Positions 49,428-59,500 of a stretch of DNA of 64,000 nt are shown piece by piece. The stretch is from Nonomuraea maritima (GTDB lineage Bacteria > Actinomycetota > Actinomycetes > Streptosporangiales > Streptosporangiaceae). Below the pieces are notes generated by a model. The model was not told where the DNA came from and ran no database searches. It worked only from the letters and a program-made list of their open reading frames with translations. Both the position numbers and the translations under genes were made by a program. The DNA lies in assembly GCF_900100395.1 (NCBI RefSeq), contig NZ_FNFB01000030.1:27396-91395 (forward strand), in the 5' to 3' direction. Each line of letters begins with the position of its first letter. The first letter of the stretch is position 1.

Positions 49428-50633
49428 GTGACTACGCCGCTGCTCCCCGACCCTGACCCCAGGCGGCGCGACTATGTGATCATTTCTGCCGACGATCACC
49501 TGATCGAGCCGCCCGATCTCTTCGAGGGCCGCCTGCCGGAGAAATACGCCGACGTCGCGCCCAAGGTCGTCGATACGGAGGCGGGTCACCAGATCTGGCG
49601 CTACGGCGGCGCCACCTACCCGTGCGCCGGCATCGACGTGGGCGCCGGCCTGCCGCGCGAGCAGCAGACGCTCGACCCGGTCAGGTTCGACCAGATGCGC
49701 CCCGGCTGCCACGACATCGAGGCCCGCGTCAGCGACATGGACACCGCCGGCATCTGGGCCGCGCTGTGCTTCCCCGGCATGCTGGCGGGCCAGGCCGGCA
49801 TGCCGTTCGCCAGGACGCGCGACCAGGAGCTCGGCCTCGCCCTGGTCAGGGCGTGGAACGACTGGCACATCGACGTCTGGGCCGGCACCTATCCCGAGCG
49901 CATCATCGGCCTGCAGCTGCCGTGGCTGCCCGACCCCGACGTCGCCGCGAAAGAGATCAGGGCCAACGCCGCCAGGGGCTTCAAGGCGGTCGTCTTCCCC
50001 GAGTTCCCCACCCGGTTGCGACTGCCGTCGATCCACTCCGGCCACTGGGACCCGTTCTTCGCCGCCTGCGAAGAGACCGGCACCGTCGTCTGCCTGCACA
50101 CCGGCGACTCCTCGTGGTCGCCCGTGCCGTCGCCCGACACGCCCATCGAGGCGATCACCACGCTGATCCCGGCCGGCGCCATGTTCGCCTGCGCCGACTG
50201 GCTGTGGTCGGGCCTGCCGCTGCGCTTCCCCGCGCTGCGCATCCTCATCGTCGAGGGCGGCGTGGGCTGGCTGCCCATGCTGGCCGAACGCGCCGACTAC
50301 GCCCTCGACCACCCCGTCGCGGGCGAGGCGCAGTGGGAGGGCGGCCTCAAGCCCAGCGAGGTGCTGCGCCGCAACTTCTTCTTCGGCACCCGCGACGACC
50401 AGGCCCTGTCAGGCGTACGGCTCGCGGTCGGGCTCGACCACGTGCTCCAGGAGAGCGGCTATCCCCACTCCGACTCGACCTGGCCCGACACGCAGCAGGC
50501 GGTGGCGCGCAACCTCGGCCCGCTGCCGCCCGCCGACATCGCCAGGGTCGCCTACGGCAACGCCGCCCGGCTCTTCGGCCACCCACTGCCCTCGCGCGCC
50601 TGGCTGCGGATGGAGGAGATCCAGCCCTCCTGA
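49428..50633 (+). CDS. Amidohydrolase 2 family protein
   Basis: A 401-residue TIM-barrel hydrolase/decarboxylase. The N-terminus VIISADDHLIEPPDLF is the DxH-type metal site of the amidohydrolase-2 family (related to ACMS decarboxylase and resorcylate decarboxylases); CLHTGDSSW provides a further His and LDHVLQESGYPHSDSTWPDT the C-terminal Asp/His. GTG 49428 appears leaderless. Neighbours do not reveal the substrate; a role in aromatic or amide breakdown is likely. Confidence 0.88.
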   Translation: MTTPLLPDPDPRRRDYVIISADDHLIEPPDLFEGRLPEKYADVAPKVVDTEAGHQIWRYGGATYPCAGIDVGAGLPREQQTLDPVRFDQMRPGCHDIEARVSDMDTAGIWAALCFPGMLAGQAGMPFARTRDQELGLALVRAWNDWHIDVWAGTYPERIIGLQLPWLPDPDVAAKEIRANAARGFKAVVFPEFPTRLRLPSIHSGHWDPFFAACEETGTVVCLHTGDSSWSPVPSPDTPIEAITTLIPAGAMFACADWLWSGLPLRFPALRILIVEGGVGWLPMLAERADYALDHPVAGEAQWEGGLKPSEVLRRNFFFGTRDDQALSGVRLAVGLDHVLQESGYPHSDSTWPDTQQAVARNLGPLPPADIARVAYGNAARLFGHPLPSRAWLRMEEIQPS

Positions 50634-50654
50634 CCGGCTTGGCCCGGCGGGGAG

Positions 50655-51005
50655 TCAGCTCTCCTGACCGGCCAGGCCGCCCTGGATGACGCGCCGCTCG
50701 TGCTCGACGTACCTGCCGCTCTCGCCGAGCAGCGAGGCCATCAGCCACAGGAACACCCCGAAGTCGTCGGCCACGCCGATGATCGCGAGGAAGTCGGGCA
50801 CGACGTCGATCGGTGACACGAGGTAGACCACGCCGAGCGCGAACATGGCCAGCTTGCCCTTGCCGAGCCCGGCGTACTGCCCGCGCATGACCGAACCGAT
50901 CATGCGTGGGACGGCCCGGACCCTCGTCATCAGTTTCGGCGAGCCCGGCCTGGTCACCTCTCGGTACGTACGCCACGCCGCAGCCGCCCGTGCTGCCTTC
51001 GCCAT
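50655..51005 (-). CDS. YkvA (DUF1232) family membrane protein
   Basis: A 116-residue protein with the DUF1232 core: LAMFALGVVYLVSPIDVVPDFLAIIGVADDFGVFLWLM, in which SPIDVVPD is the signature and two hydrophobic segments flank it. The N-terminus is basic. An ATG one codon upstream (51008) is possible. Function is unknown; homologues are small inner-membrane proteins. It converges with the amidohydrolase gene. Confidence 0.88.
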   Translation of the reverse strand: MAKAARAAAAWRTYREVTRPGSPKLMTRVRAVPRMIGSVMRGQYAGLGKGKLAMFALGVVYLVSPIDVVPDFLAIIGVADDFGVFLWLMASLLGESGRYVEHERRVIQGGLAGQES

Positions 51006-51064
51006 CATGGCAACCCCCTACCCTGGCATTTCACGATATAACGCGTCGGCCAGGCCAGGAGTTC

Positions 51065-52483
51065 CTACCTGGCGGCGGGGTGCTCGAACGGCGTCGCCTC
51101 CTCGATCTGCGCGGCCACGCGTACCAGCAGGTCCTCACGCCCGTACGCGGCCACCAGCTGCACCCCGACCGGCATCCCTGCCGCGTCCCTGTGCAGCGGC
51201 AGCGACACGGCGGGCTGCCCGGTCGCGTTGAACGGCGAGGTGTAGGCCACCGCGTGCCCCGTACGGCCGAGGGCCAGGCTGAGGTCGTCGGGCGGGATCC
51301 AGCCGAGCGGGAACGGCGCCACCCCGAGCGAGGGCACCAGCAGCAGGTCGTGTCCGGCGCCCCACCAGGCGGCCATGCGCCGGCGGAAGCCGTCGATCCA
51401 CTGCGTGGCGAGGATGTGGTCGGCCGCACTGTGCCCGCTCGCGGCGGCCACCATCGCGGCGTTGCGCGGCTCCAGCTCGTCCGGGCCGACCTGCTTGCCG
51501 CGCGCCCGGCCGAGTGCGGCGACCTGCGCGGCGACGTTGTTCGCCACGATGGCGCCGAAGTGGGCGGAGAACTCCGGGTCGCCGAGCGCCTCGGGGCCGC
51601 CCGGCGCGACGTCGTGGCCGAGCGACTCCAGCAGCGCGGCGGCCCGTGTGACGGCCTGCGTCAGCTCCGGCGCCTCCGGCACGTCGCCGCGCGGGTGCGT
51701 GGTGAGGAACCGGATCCGCAGCCGTCCGGGGTCGCGTCCCACCTCGCCGGCGAGCGGTCCTGGCAACTCGGGCGCGCCGTACGGGTCGCCCGGGTAGGTG
51801 CCGGAGACGGCGTCGAGCGCCGCGGCGGTGTCGCGCACGGTACGGGTGACGAATCCCGGGCACGAGAACCCGCTCCAGCCCTCGCCCGTCGCCGGGCCGA
51901 GGCTCACCCTGGCCCGCGTGGGCTTGAGCCCCACCAGCCCGCACAGCGACGCCGGGATGCGGATCGACCCGCCGCCGTCGCTGGCCGTGGCGAGCGCGAC
52001 CATCCCGGCCGCGACCGCCGCCGCCGAGCCGCCGCTGGAGCCGCCCGCCGAGTACGCCGGGTCGTACGGGTTGCGGGTCGCCCCGAAGGCGACCGGCTCC
52101 GTCGTGATGGTGCTGCCGAACTCAGGGGTGTTCGTCCGGCCGAGGACGACGAACCCGGCCTCGCGCAGCCGGGCCACGCCGTACCCCTCGGGCGCGGCCG
52201 TCAGGCCGTCGTGCACCCGCGAGCCCGCGTGGTACGGCTCGCCCGTCTGCCGCCACCCGAGGTCCTTCAGCAGGGTCGGCACCCCGCGGAACGGCGCGTC
52301 CTCCGGGATCGCGTCGAGCTCGGCCAGCGCCCGTTCGAACCGGCGGTGCACGAGCGCGTTCAGCTCGCCGTCGAGGGCCTCGATGCGCGCGATGGCGGCC
52401 TCGGCCAGCTCGCGCGCCGACACCAGGCCGTCCCTGACCGCCTGCGCCTGCCCGACCGCGTCAAGTCTCAGTACCTCGTCCAT
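51065..52483 (-). CDS. Amidase signature family hydrolase
   Basis: A 472-residue amidase with the Ser-cisSer-Lys triad: the Lys in GVPTLLKDLGW and the glycine/serine-rich block YSAGGSSGGSAAAVAAG. IRIPASLCGLVGLKPTRARVS follows. ATG 52483 follows GAGGCAGGC, 8 bp after the stop of the luciferase-like gene, so they are in one operon. The family hydrolyses aliphatic or aromatic amides. With the upstream F420/FMN enzyme it may form a catabolic pair. Confidence 0.92.
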   Translation of the reverse strand: MDEVLRLDAVGQAQAVRDGLVSARELAEAAIARIEALDGELNALVHRRFERALAELDAIPEDAPFRGVPTLLKDLGWRQTGEPYHAGSRVHDGLTAAPEGYGVARLREAGFVVLGRTNTPEFGSTITTEPVAFGATRNPYDPAYSAGGSSGGSAAAVAAGMVALATASDGGGSIRIPASLCGLVGLKPTRARVSLGPATGEGWSGFSCPGFVTRTVRDTAAALDAVSGTYPGDPYGAPELPGPLAGEVGRDPGRLRIRFLTTHPRGDVPEAPELTQAVTRAAALLESLGHDVAPGGPEALGDPEFSAHFGAIVANNVAAQVAALGRARGKQVGPDELEPRNAAMVAAASGHSAADHILATQWIDGFRRRMAAWWGAGHDLLLVPSLGVAPFPLGWIPPDDLSLALGRTGHAVAYTSPFNATGQPAVSLPLHRDAAGMPVGVQLVAAYGREDLLVRVAAQIEEATPFEHPAAR

Positions 52484-52491
52484 GCCTGCCT

Positions 52492-53451
52492 CTATCTCGT
52501 GGGAGCCAGTTCGCGTACCGCCTGGTCGATGGGGATCTCGCCGCCGGGGATCGGGGCGAGGACAGGGGTGTCGAGCCCGTTGTCGACGTACTCCTGGATG
52601 CGCGCCCGGCAGGTGGCGGCGTCGCCGTGCACGATGAGGGCGTCCACCACCTCGTCGGGCAGGGCCTTGAGCGCGGCCTGCCGGTCGCCGGCCGCCCAGG
52701 CCTCGTGCATGGGACGCAGCACGTCGCCGCGCCCCAGCCAGTCGTGGAACGCGGCGTACACCGGGACGGTCAGGTAGCCGGCCAGCATCCGCCTGCCCAT
52801 CTCGCGCACCTGGTCGACGTTCTCGCTCACGCAGACGAACAGCCGGGCGATCAGCTCGGTGCCGGGGCCGATCTCGGCGCGGACCTTGCGGACGTCCTGT
52901 GGGGACAGCCAGTTCGTGATCGCGCCGTCGGCCTCCTCTGCGGCCAGGCGCAGCATGCGGGGACGCAGTGCGGCCAGCACGATCTTCGGCGGCGTCTTCG
53001 GCGCGCGTTCCAGCCGGAACCCCTGCACCTGGAACGTCTCGTACGTCTCCGAGACCTTCTCCCCCGCGAGCGCCCTGCGCAGGAACCGCAGCGTGTCGCG
53101 GGTGCGCGCGTACGGCTTGTCGAAGGTGCCGGCGTTCCACCGTTCGACGATGGCCGGCGAGGACGCGCCGATGCCGAGCGTGAACCGTCCCGGCGCGAGG
53201 TCGGCCAGCGTCGCCGCGGACATCGCGAGCAGCCCCGGGCCGCGCGTCGAGACGGGCACGATGGCGCTGCCGAGCCGCAGCCCCGGCGCCCACTGGGCGG
53301 CGAGGGCCAGCGGCGTGAACCCGTCGACGCCGTTGACCTCCGCAGACCAGGCGTCGGTGTAGCCGAGTTCAGGCAGCTCCTCGATCAGCTCCCGCGACCG
53401 CGCGAGCGAGCGGTCGTAGAAGGGGATGGTCATGCCCCAGTTCTGCGTCAT
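52492..53451 (-). CDS. LLM class (F420-type) oxidoreductase
   Basis: A 319-residue luciferase-fold oxidoreductase: MTIPFYDRSLARSRELIEELPELGYTDAWSAE at the start, APGLRLGSAIVPVSTRGPG, PGRFTLGIGASSPAIVERWNAG and a C-terminal helical region with VHGDAATCRARIQEYVDNG. This pattern matches actinobacterial F420-dependent enzymes such as the MSMEG-type LLM group. It starts an operon with the amidase and lies downstream of the TetR gene; a TetR-type dyad lies 42 bp upstream. Confidence 0.88.
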   Translation of the reverse strand: MTQNWGMTIPFYDRSLARSRELIEELPELGYTDAWSAEVNGVDGFTPLALAAQWAPGLRLGSAIVPVSTRGPGLLAMSAATLADLAPGRFTLGIGASSPAIVERWNAGTFDKPYARTRDTLRFLRRALAGEKVSETYETFQVQGFRLERAPKTPPKIVLAALRPRMLRLAAEEADGAITNWLSPQDVRKVRAEIGPGTELIARLFVCVSENVDQVREMGRRMLAGYLTVPVYAAFHDWLGRGDVLRPMHEAWAAGDRQAALKALPDEVVDALIVHGDAATCRARIQEYVDNGLDTPVLAPIPGGEIPIDQAVRELAPTR

Positions 53452-53492
53452 GCGGCGGCCTCCACGGTCCTCGAGGGGAACGCGTCTTACCG

Positions 53493-53508
53493 TACCAACC
53501 GCTCGGTA
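53493..53508. promoter_or_regulatory. TetR-type operator upstream of the LLM-amidase operon
   Basis: The 16-bp imperfect palindrome TACCAACCGCTCGGTA, with outer arms TACC/GGTA intact, resembles ACCGnnCGGT-type operators of actinobacterial TetR proteins. It lies between the TetR stop (53516) and the LLM start (53451). Confidence 0.6.
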
Positions 53509-53515
53509 TGTTCCC

Positions 53516-54193
53516 CTAGGCCCGTAGCTCGTGAACCGCCGCGATGAAGTCCTTCGTGATGCCCCGCAAACCTGGCAGATGCGACAGCCCCACCAGCCGG
53601 TCGACCAGCGGCACGGTCACCTCGATCAGCCGGTACGTCCGCGCGCACCCCGGCGAGGTGTCGTGCACCCAGAACAGCACCATGCCCATGGACAGCAGCC
53701 ACAGCAGCTCGGGCAGCTCCTCACGCAGCTCGGCGTTCATCCGGTCGTGCGACCCCTCGACGACCTCGCGGTAGATCGCGATGGACGCCTCGCGCGCGGG
53801 CGACGACTGCTCGCTGAACGGGCTCAGCGGGTTGGTCGGCTCGGCCGCGTGCTTGAAGAACTTGACGGCGAACTCGTGGTACGGCTCGGACACGCGTAGC
53901 CACTCGCGCAGCACCCCGCTCAGACGGGCCGCGAACGACGTCTCCGTCGCGAGGAACTCCCGGCAGGCGACCTCGTGCTCCGCCTGCGCCCGGTCGTAGT
54001 ACGCCTGGATCAACGCCTCCTTGCCGGAGAAGTAGTAGTAGGCGTTGCCGACGGAGACCCCGGCCTCGGCGGCGATGGCGCGCATGGTGGTCGCTTCGAA
54101 GCCCCGCTCCCGGAACAGCCGCAACGCCGTCTCGACAATGACCTCACGGGTGCTCTCCGGTCCACGGTTTCGGGCTTCGGACACGTTGGTCAC
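53516..54193 (-). CDS. TetR-family regulator
   Basis: A 225-residue TetR protein: IVETALRLFRERGFEATTMRAIAAEAGVSVGNAYYYFSGKE, i.e. the HTH between LFRERGFEA and VGNAYYYFSGKE. The C-terminal ligand domain includes HEFAVKFFKHAAEPTNPLSPFS and WLLSMGMVLFWVHDTSPG, similar to TetR regulators next to fatty-acid or xenobiotic catabolic genes. GTG 54193 or GTG 54184 may be the start. It is upstream of the LLM-amidase operon and likely controls it through the dyad at 53493-53508. Confidence 0.88.
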   Translation of the reverse strand: MTNVSEARNRGPESTREVIVETALRLFRERGFEATTMRAIAAEAGVSVGNAYYYFSGKEALIQAYYDRAQAEHEVACREFLATETSFAARLSGVLREWLRVSEPYHEFAVKFFKHAAEPTNPLSPFSEQSSPAREASIAIYREVVEGSHDRMNAELREELPELLWLLSMGMVLFWVHDTSPGCARTYRLIEVTVPLVDRLVGLSHLPGLRGITKDFIAAVHELRA

Positions 54194-54340
54194 TTTACGG
54201 CGTGAAGCGACGAAGGTCATGGAGCCGCACGGTGATCGCAGACTGAGAGCAAAGTTGCCGTCGGAGCATGAGTCATCTCCCGTGATTGGTGGGATTGTTC
54301 GTTCCAGGCGGAAGGGCTATTTCCGCGAAAAGGCATCGAC

Positions 54341-55246
54341 ATGTGTATACGTGGAACAGTGCGGCTATCCGTGGTCGCGCTCCTCGGCATCGAGATCACC
54401 ATAATTTCGCTGACCTCGGCCGCCTCCGCCGCGACCTACCCCGATGGGCCGCGCGCGGAGGGCAGCATGTACGAATCCGGCCCCGGCGTCTGGTACGACG
54501 GGCCGGAGAACTGGCGATCGGGCCCGGCGGAGGCGGGCTGGAGGATCACCGAGGCGGAAGACTTCAACTTCGACGAAAGGGACTTCGAGTACCAGCTTCC
54601 TCCCGAGATGTACGACGACCCCGGCTGGTCGTTCGACCGGCCCGACTGGGAGACGTTCCGCCCGTACACGCACGAGGACCGCACCGACCCCCGTCGGGAA
54701 GCCGGCCCTCAGGCCAGGAAACAGTCCGCGGCCGCCAAAGCGCGTAGGAGCCACGCGCACGCCAAGGCAGCCGAAACCCCCCGCACCCAGCGTCACGCGC
54801 CCCACAGGCGTCCTCTCGTCGATCTGAGCCGCGTCCTGCCGAGGCAGGCCTCGGTGCAGATGTCCCACTTCTCCGCCACCACCCTGCTGCGGAAGGCGGG
54901 ACTGCACGTGCACTCGTCCGGCAACTGCGCCAGCAAGCACCGGCACACCTGCACCTCACTCGACTCGGTACGCGCCGGGACGATCGGCGACATCCTCACG
55001 CTGAAGCAGCAGAGCGGCTGCCCGATCACCGTCACGGGCGGCACCGAGCGGGGCCACGCGCCCGGCCACTACAGCCATGGGAACGGCTACAAGCTCGACA
55101 TCTCCCACAACTCCTGCATCGACCGGTACATCGTCGCCAACACCCGCAAGACCGGGCGCCGCGGCGACGGGTCGACGCTCTACCGCTCACCCTCGGGGAC
55201 GATCTACGCCAACGAGGGCTCCCACTGGGACATCCTCTTCCGGTGA
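54341..55246 (+). CDS. Secreted protein with peptidase M15-like C-terminal domain
   Basis: A 301-residue exported protein. The signal peptide has a hydrophobic core (VVALLGIEITIISLTSAA) with likely cleavage after residue 30. Residues 31-165 are disordered and acidic, then basic (Lys/Arg/His-rich). The C-terminal 120 residues have four Cys (probable disulfides) and SHGNGYKLDIS (about 244-254), matching HxxGxxxD of M15/VanX zinc peptidases, and a final GSHWDILF, placed like the third zinc ligand. It may cut peptidoglycan peptides, but key residues differ enough that activity is uncertain. A long terminator follows. Confidence 0.75.
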   Translation: MCIRGTVRLSVVALLGIEITIISLTSAASAATYPDGPRAEGSMYESGPGVWYDGPENWRSGPAEAGWRITEAEDFNFDERDFEYQLPPEMYDDPGWSFDRPDWETFRPYTHEDRTDPRREAGPQARKQSAAAKARRSHAHAKAAETPRTQRHAPHRRPLVDLSRVLPRQASVQMSHFSATTLLRKAGLHVHSSGNCASKHRHTCTSLDSVRAGTIGDILTLKQQSGCPITVTGGTERGHAPGHYSHGNGYKLDISHNSCIDRYIVANTRKTGRRGDGSTLYRSPSGTIYANEGSHWDILFR

Positions 55247-55253
55247 ACGCGAA

Positions 55254-55292
55254 ACGGGGTGACCCCGTGCGACCCGCACGGCGTCACCCCGT
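55254..55292. terminator. Bidirectional terminator between convergent genes
   Basis: A long interrupted hairpin: outer arms ACGGGGTGAC (55254-55263) / GTCACCCCGT (55283-55292) and inner arms CCGTGCG / CGCACGG (55265-55271, 55275-55281) with an ACC loop. It separates the secreted protein gene from asd. Confidence 0.75.
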
Positions 55293-55303
55293 CGCCACGA
55301 GCG

Positions 55304-56361
55304 TCAGAACTCGGCGGCCACCAGCTCGGCGATCTCCGCCGCGTTGAGCGCCGCGCCCTTGCGCAGGTTGTCGCCGCAGACGAACAGGTCGAGCGAGTTG
55401 GGGAAGTCGATCGCCTGGCGGATGCGGCCGACGTACGTGGGGTCGGTGCCGACCACGTCGAGCGGCGTCGGGTAGACGCCGTTGGCCGGGTCGTCCATGA
55501 GCACCACCGTCGGCGCCGCCTCCAGGACGCGGTGCGCGTCGGCGACCGTGATCTCGCGCTCGAAACGCGCGTGCACGGCCAGCGAGTGCGTCGTGATCAC
55601 CGGCACCCGCACGCAGGTCGACGAGACCTTCAGCTCGGGGATGCCGAGGATCTTGCGGGACTCGTTGCGGAGCTTCAGCTCTTCTGAGGCCCAGCCGTCT
55701 TCCTTGAGCGAGCCGGCCCACGGCACCACGTTGAACGCGATCGGCGCCGGGAACGGCGAGTCGGCGGGCAGCTTGTTGGCCAGCGCCTTGCGCACGTCGC
55801 CGGCCGCCTGACCGATCGTGCGGTCGCCGGCCAGCGCCTCGACCTCGTCGTACAGCCGCGCGGAACCCGCCACACCGGCGCCGGAGACCGCCTGGTAGGA
55901 GGCGACGACCAGCTCGGTGAGGGTGTACTCGGCGTGCAGCGCGCCGATGGCCGCCATCATCGACAGCGTCGTGCAGTTGGGCGTCGAGATGATGCCGCGC
56001 GGCCGGTTGCGCGCCTCGAGCGGGTTGATCTCGGGCACCACCAGCGGGACGTCGGGCTCCATACGGAACGTGCCCGACTTGTCGACGGCGATCGCGCCAC
56101 GCTCGGCCGCGATCGGCACCCACACGGCCGACACCACGTCGGGCACGTCGAAGATGGCGATGTCGATGCCGTCGAACACCTCGGGCGCGAGCGCCTGCAC
56201 CACGACGTCCTCGCCGCGTACCCGCAGGGCCTTGCCCGCCGACCGCGGCGAGGCGACGAGACGGATCTCGCCCCAGATGTCCGCACGTGTCGACACGATG
56301 TCGCGCATGACGGTGCCGACCGCACCGGTCGCCCCGATCAGGGCGAGATTGGGCCTTCTGC

Positions 56362-56365
<4 letters not shown>
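55304..56365 (-). CDS. asd: Aspartate-semialdehyde dehydrogenase
   Basis: A 353-residue enzyme that reduces aspartyl phosphate to the semialdehyde for lysine, threonine and methionine synthesis. GATGAVG (11-17) binds NADPH, the catalytic Cys131 is in STPNCTTLSM, and HARFEREI near the C-terminal third holds the active-site His. The start overlaps the lysC stop by four bases (ATGA), so the genes are co-translated, as usual in actinobacteria. Confidence 0.96.
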
Positions 56366-57636
<1,271 letters not shown>

Positions 57637-57719
57637 GAGAGTCTCCCAGTTCGGACGTGGGCTGCCAGTCTACTGGGGGCTTCTCATGGATCAGATGGCT
57701 CGTACCACTATGTGGATGC

Positions 57720-58250
57720 TCAGACCGCGGTGACTTCCTCGGCCACGTCGAGCCGCGAATGCGCCGCAACCGCCTGGAGTGCGCGCATGGCCGCGCCCGC
57801 GTGGTTGCCCCACGTGTTGAAGTAGGAGTACTGCCACCACCACAGCGCCTCGTGCGGGCGGCCGGCGTGGTAGTGGCGCAGCCCGTGGATGAGGTCGGCG
57901 GCGACCGCCGTCAGGTCGTCGGACAGCCGGTAGGGCGTGACGCCCGTGTCCTTGTACGGGTCGAACACCTCGGCGTAGTCGTCGACCGCCTCCAGCCGCT
58001 CGGCCAGCGCCGTGCGGACGCCGTCGATGTCGGGGTCCTCGCTCATCGGCGGCTCGTAGTTGCCGGCGAGTATCACGTCACGGTTGGCTCCGAGCTTGGC
58101 GCCCGCCAGGCACACCTGGGCGACCTCGACCAGCAGCAGCGACCAGATGGCGTCGCCGCCCTCGCCGCCCGCCACCCGGGTCACGCCGTCCACGTAGTCC
58201 TGAGCGTGCCCGGCAATCTCTTCCGCCAGCGTGCTCCACTCGTCAGACAT
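57720..58250 (-). CDS. DUF5063 family protein
   Basis: A 176-residue conserved actinobacterial protein: LAEEIAGHAQDYVDGVTRVAGGEGGDAIWSLLLVEVAQVCLAGAKLGA opens the domain and RHYHAGRPHEALWWWQYSYFNTWGNHAGAAMRALQAV closes it, with the ALWWWQYSYF block as the most conserved part. It overlaps the recR end by eight bases. The function is unknown; the steady link with recR and ybaB suggests a DNA-related or merely operon-conserved role. Confidence 0.88.
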   Translation of the reverse strand: MSDEWSTLAEEIAGHAQDYVDGVTRVAGGEGGDAIWSLLLVEVAQVCLAGAKLGANRDVILAGNYEPPMSEDPDIDGVRTALAERLEAVDDYAEVFDPYKDTGVTPYRLSDDLTAVAADLIHGLRHYHAGRPHEALWWWQYSYFNTWGNHAGAAMRALQAVAAHSRLDVAEEVTAV

Positions 58251-58842
58251 CCAGCAGTCTCCGTCCTTCGAAGGCCCGGCCCAAGGTCACCTCGTCAGCG
58301 TATTCGAGGTCACCTCCGACGGGCAGGCCACTGGCCAGTCGTGTCACCTTGAGGCCCATCGGCTTGACCAGACGGGCAAGGTAGGTCGCCGTCGCCTCGC
58401 CCTCGAGATTGGGATCGGTGGCGAGGATGAGCTCGGTCACCCGGCCGTCGGCCAGCCGCGTCATGAGCTCGCGGATGCGCAGGTCGTCGGGGCCGACGCC
58501 GTCGATCGGGCTGATCGCGCCGCCGAGCACGTGGTACGTGCCGCGGAACTCGCGCGTCTTCTCGATCGCCACGACGTCCTTCGACTCCTCGACCACGCAG
58601 ATGACGTGCGTGTCGCGGCGGGCGTCACGGCAGATGCGGCACTCCTCCTCTGCCGCCACGTTGCCGCAGATCCGGCAGAACCGGACCTTCTCCTTGACCT
58701 CCAGCAGCGCGTGCGCCAGCCGTTTCACGTCGGCCGGGTCGGCCGCCAGCAGGTGGAACGCGATCCGCTGCGCGCTTTTGGGACCGACGCCGGGCAGCAG
58801 CCCGAGCTCGTCGATCAGGTTCTGGACGACCCCCTCGTACAT
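58243..58842 (-). CDS. recR: Recombination mediator RecR
   Basis: A 199-residue full-length RecR. An N-terminal helix-hairpin-helix (LGLLPGVGPKSAQRIAFHLL), a four-Cys zinc finger (Cys56, 59, 68, 71 in FCRICGNVAAEEECRIC), a Toprim domain (VICVVEESKDVVAIE) and a C-terminal Walker-B-like region (ASGLPVGGDLEYADEVTLGRA). It acts with RecFO in recombinational repair. It follows ybaB by two bases, the classical dnaX-ybaB-recR neighbourhood. Confidence 0.97.
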   Translation of the reverse strand: MYEGVVQNLIDELGLLPGVGPKSAQRIAFHLLAADPADVKRLAHALLEVKEKVRFCRICGNVAAEEECRICRDARRDTHVICVVEESKDVVAIEKTREFRGTYHVLGGAISPIDGVGPDDLRIRELMTRLADGRVTELILATDPNLEGEATATYLARLVKPMGLKVTRLASGLPVGGDLEYADEVTLGRAFEGRRLLDV

Positions 58843-58844
58843 GC

Positions 58845-59195
58845 CTAGAACCCTGGCAGCTGTCCGAGACCGCCGCCACCGAGCCCCTGGGCCAGCGGAC
58901 CGAGCTTCTCCTGCTGCAGGTCGGCGGCGGCGCGGACGGCGTCACGGACGGCCGCGATCACCAGGTCGGCGATCGTGTCGGCGGTGTCCTGAGCGTCGTC
59001 GCCGTCGATCACACTCGGGTCGATCTTGAGTTCGAGCAGCTCACCGGAACCGTTGACGACGGCCGTGACCAGGCCGCCGCCCGATGAGCCCTCGATCTGC
59101 GCGTCGTTGAGCTCCTGCTGGGCGCTCACAAGCTGCTGCTGCATGAGCTGGGCCTGCTCCAGCAGCTGCTGCAGGTTGACATCCCCTGGGTTCAC
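58845..59195 (-). CDS. YbaB/EbfC nucleoid-associated protein
   Basis: A 116-residue protein: LLEQAQLMQQQLVSAQQELNDAQIEGSSGGGLVTAVVNGSGELLELKIDPSV contains the YbaB core, with the helix rich in Gln and the GGGLVTAVVNG strand. Homologues bind DNA as dimers. The C-terminal GLGGGGLGQLPGF tail is glycine-rich. GTG 59195 is used. It is followed by recR at two bases. Confidence 0.93.
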   Translation of the reverse strand: MNPGDVNLQQLLEQAQLMQQQLVSAQQELNDAQIEGSSGGGLVTAVVNGSGELLELKIDPSVIDGDDAQDTADTIADLVIAAVRDAVRAAADLQQEKLGPLAQGLGGGGLGQLPGF

Positions 59196-59392
59196 CGTCG
59201 TGCGCTCCTCATGGCTCAGCGTTCTTGACTGCCACGAGCCTACGGCGTTTGGACGGCGTCATGTACTGGTGGAGTCACCATGTTTCGTGCAGGGATCGCT
59301 TACCGGGACAGCAGGTGCGTCGCTGCACCCCGGACGAGCCGCCCGCCGCCCGGCACCGGGGTGCGGCCCGCCGGGCCAACCCCGATGCCCGG

Positions 59393-59500
59393 CCGGACTC
59401 CGGCCCCCCTCCAGAGCCGGTGTCCGGCCGAGCCCGACTTGTGCGGCGCTCGATGTCTCTGCCGGGTCTCGGGCCCCCCTCCAGCGTCCGAGACCCGGCC
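59393..59500 (+). ncRNA. 6C RNA (small regulatory RNA with two C-rich loops)
   Basis: Two consecutive hairpins each show six C residues in the loop. First stem: CCGGACTCCGGC (59393-59404) / GCCGGTGTCCGG (59416-59427, one mismatch). Second: GCCGGGTCTCGG (59461-59472) / CCGAGACCCGGC (59488-59499). Both loops contain CCCCCCTCCAG. This is the hallmark of the actinobacterial 6C RNA, which pairs with G-rich ribosome sites. Exact ends are not visible. The rest of 59196-59672 shows no gene. Confidence 0.85.
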
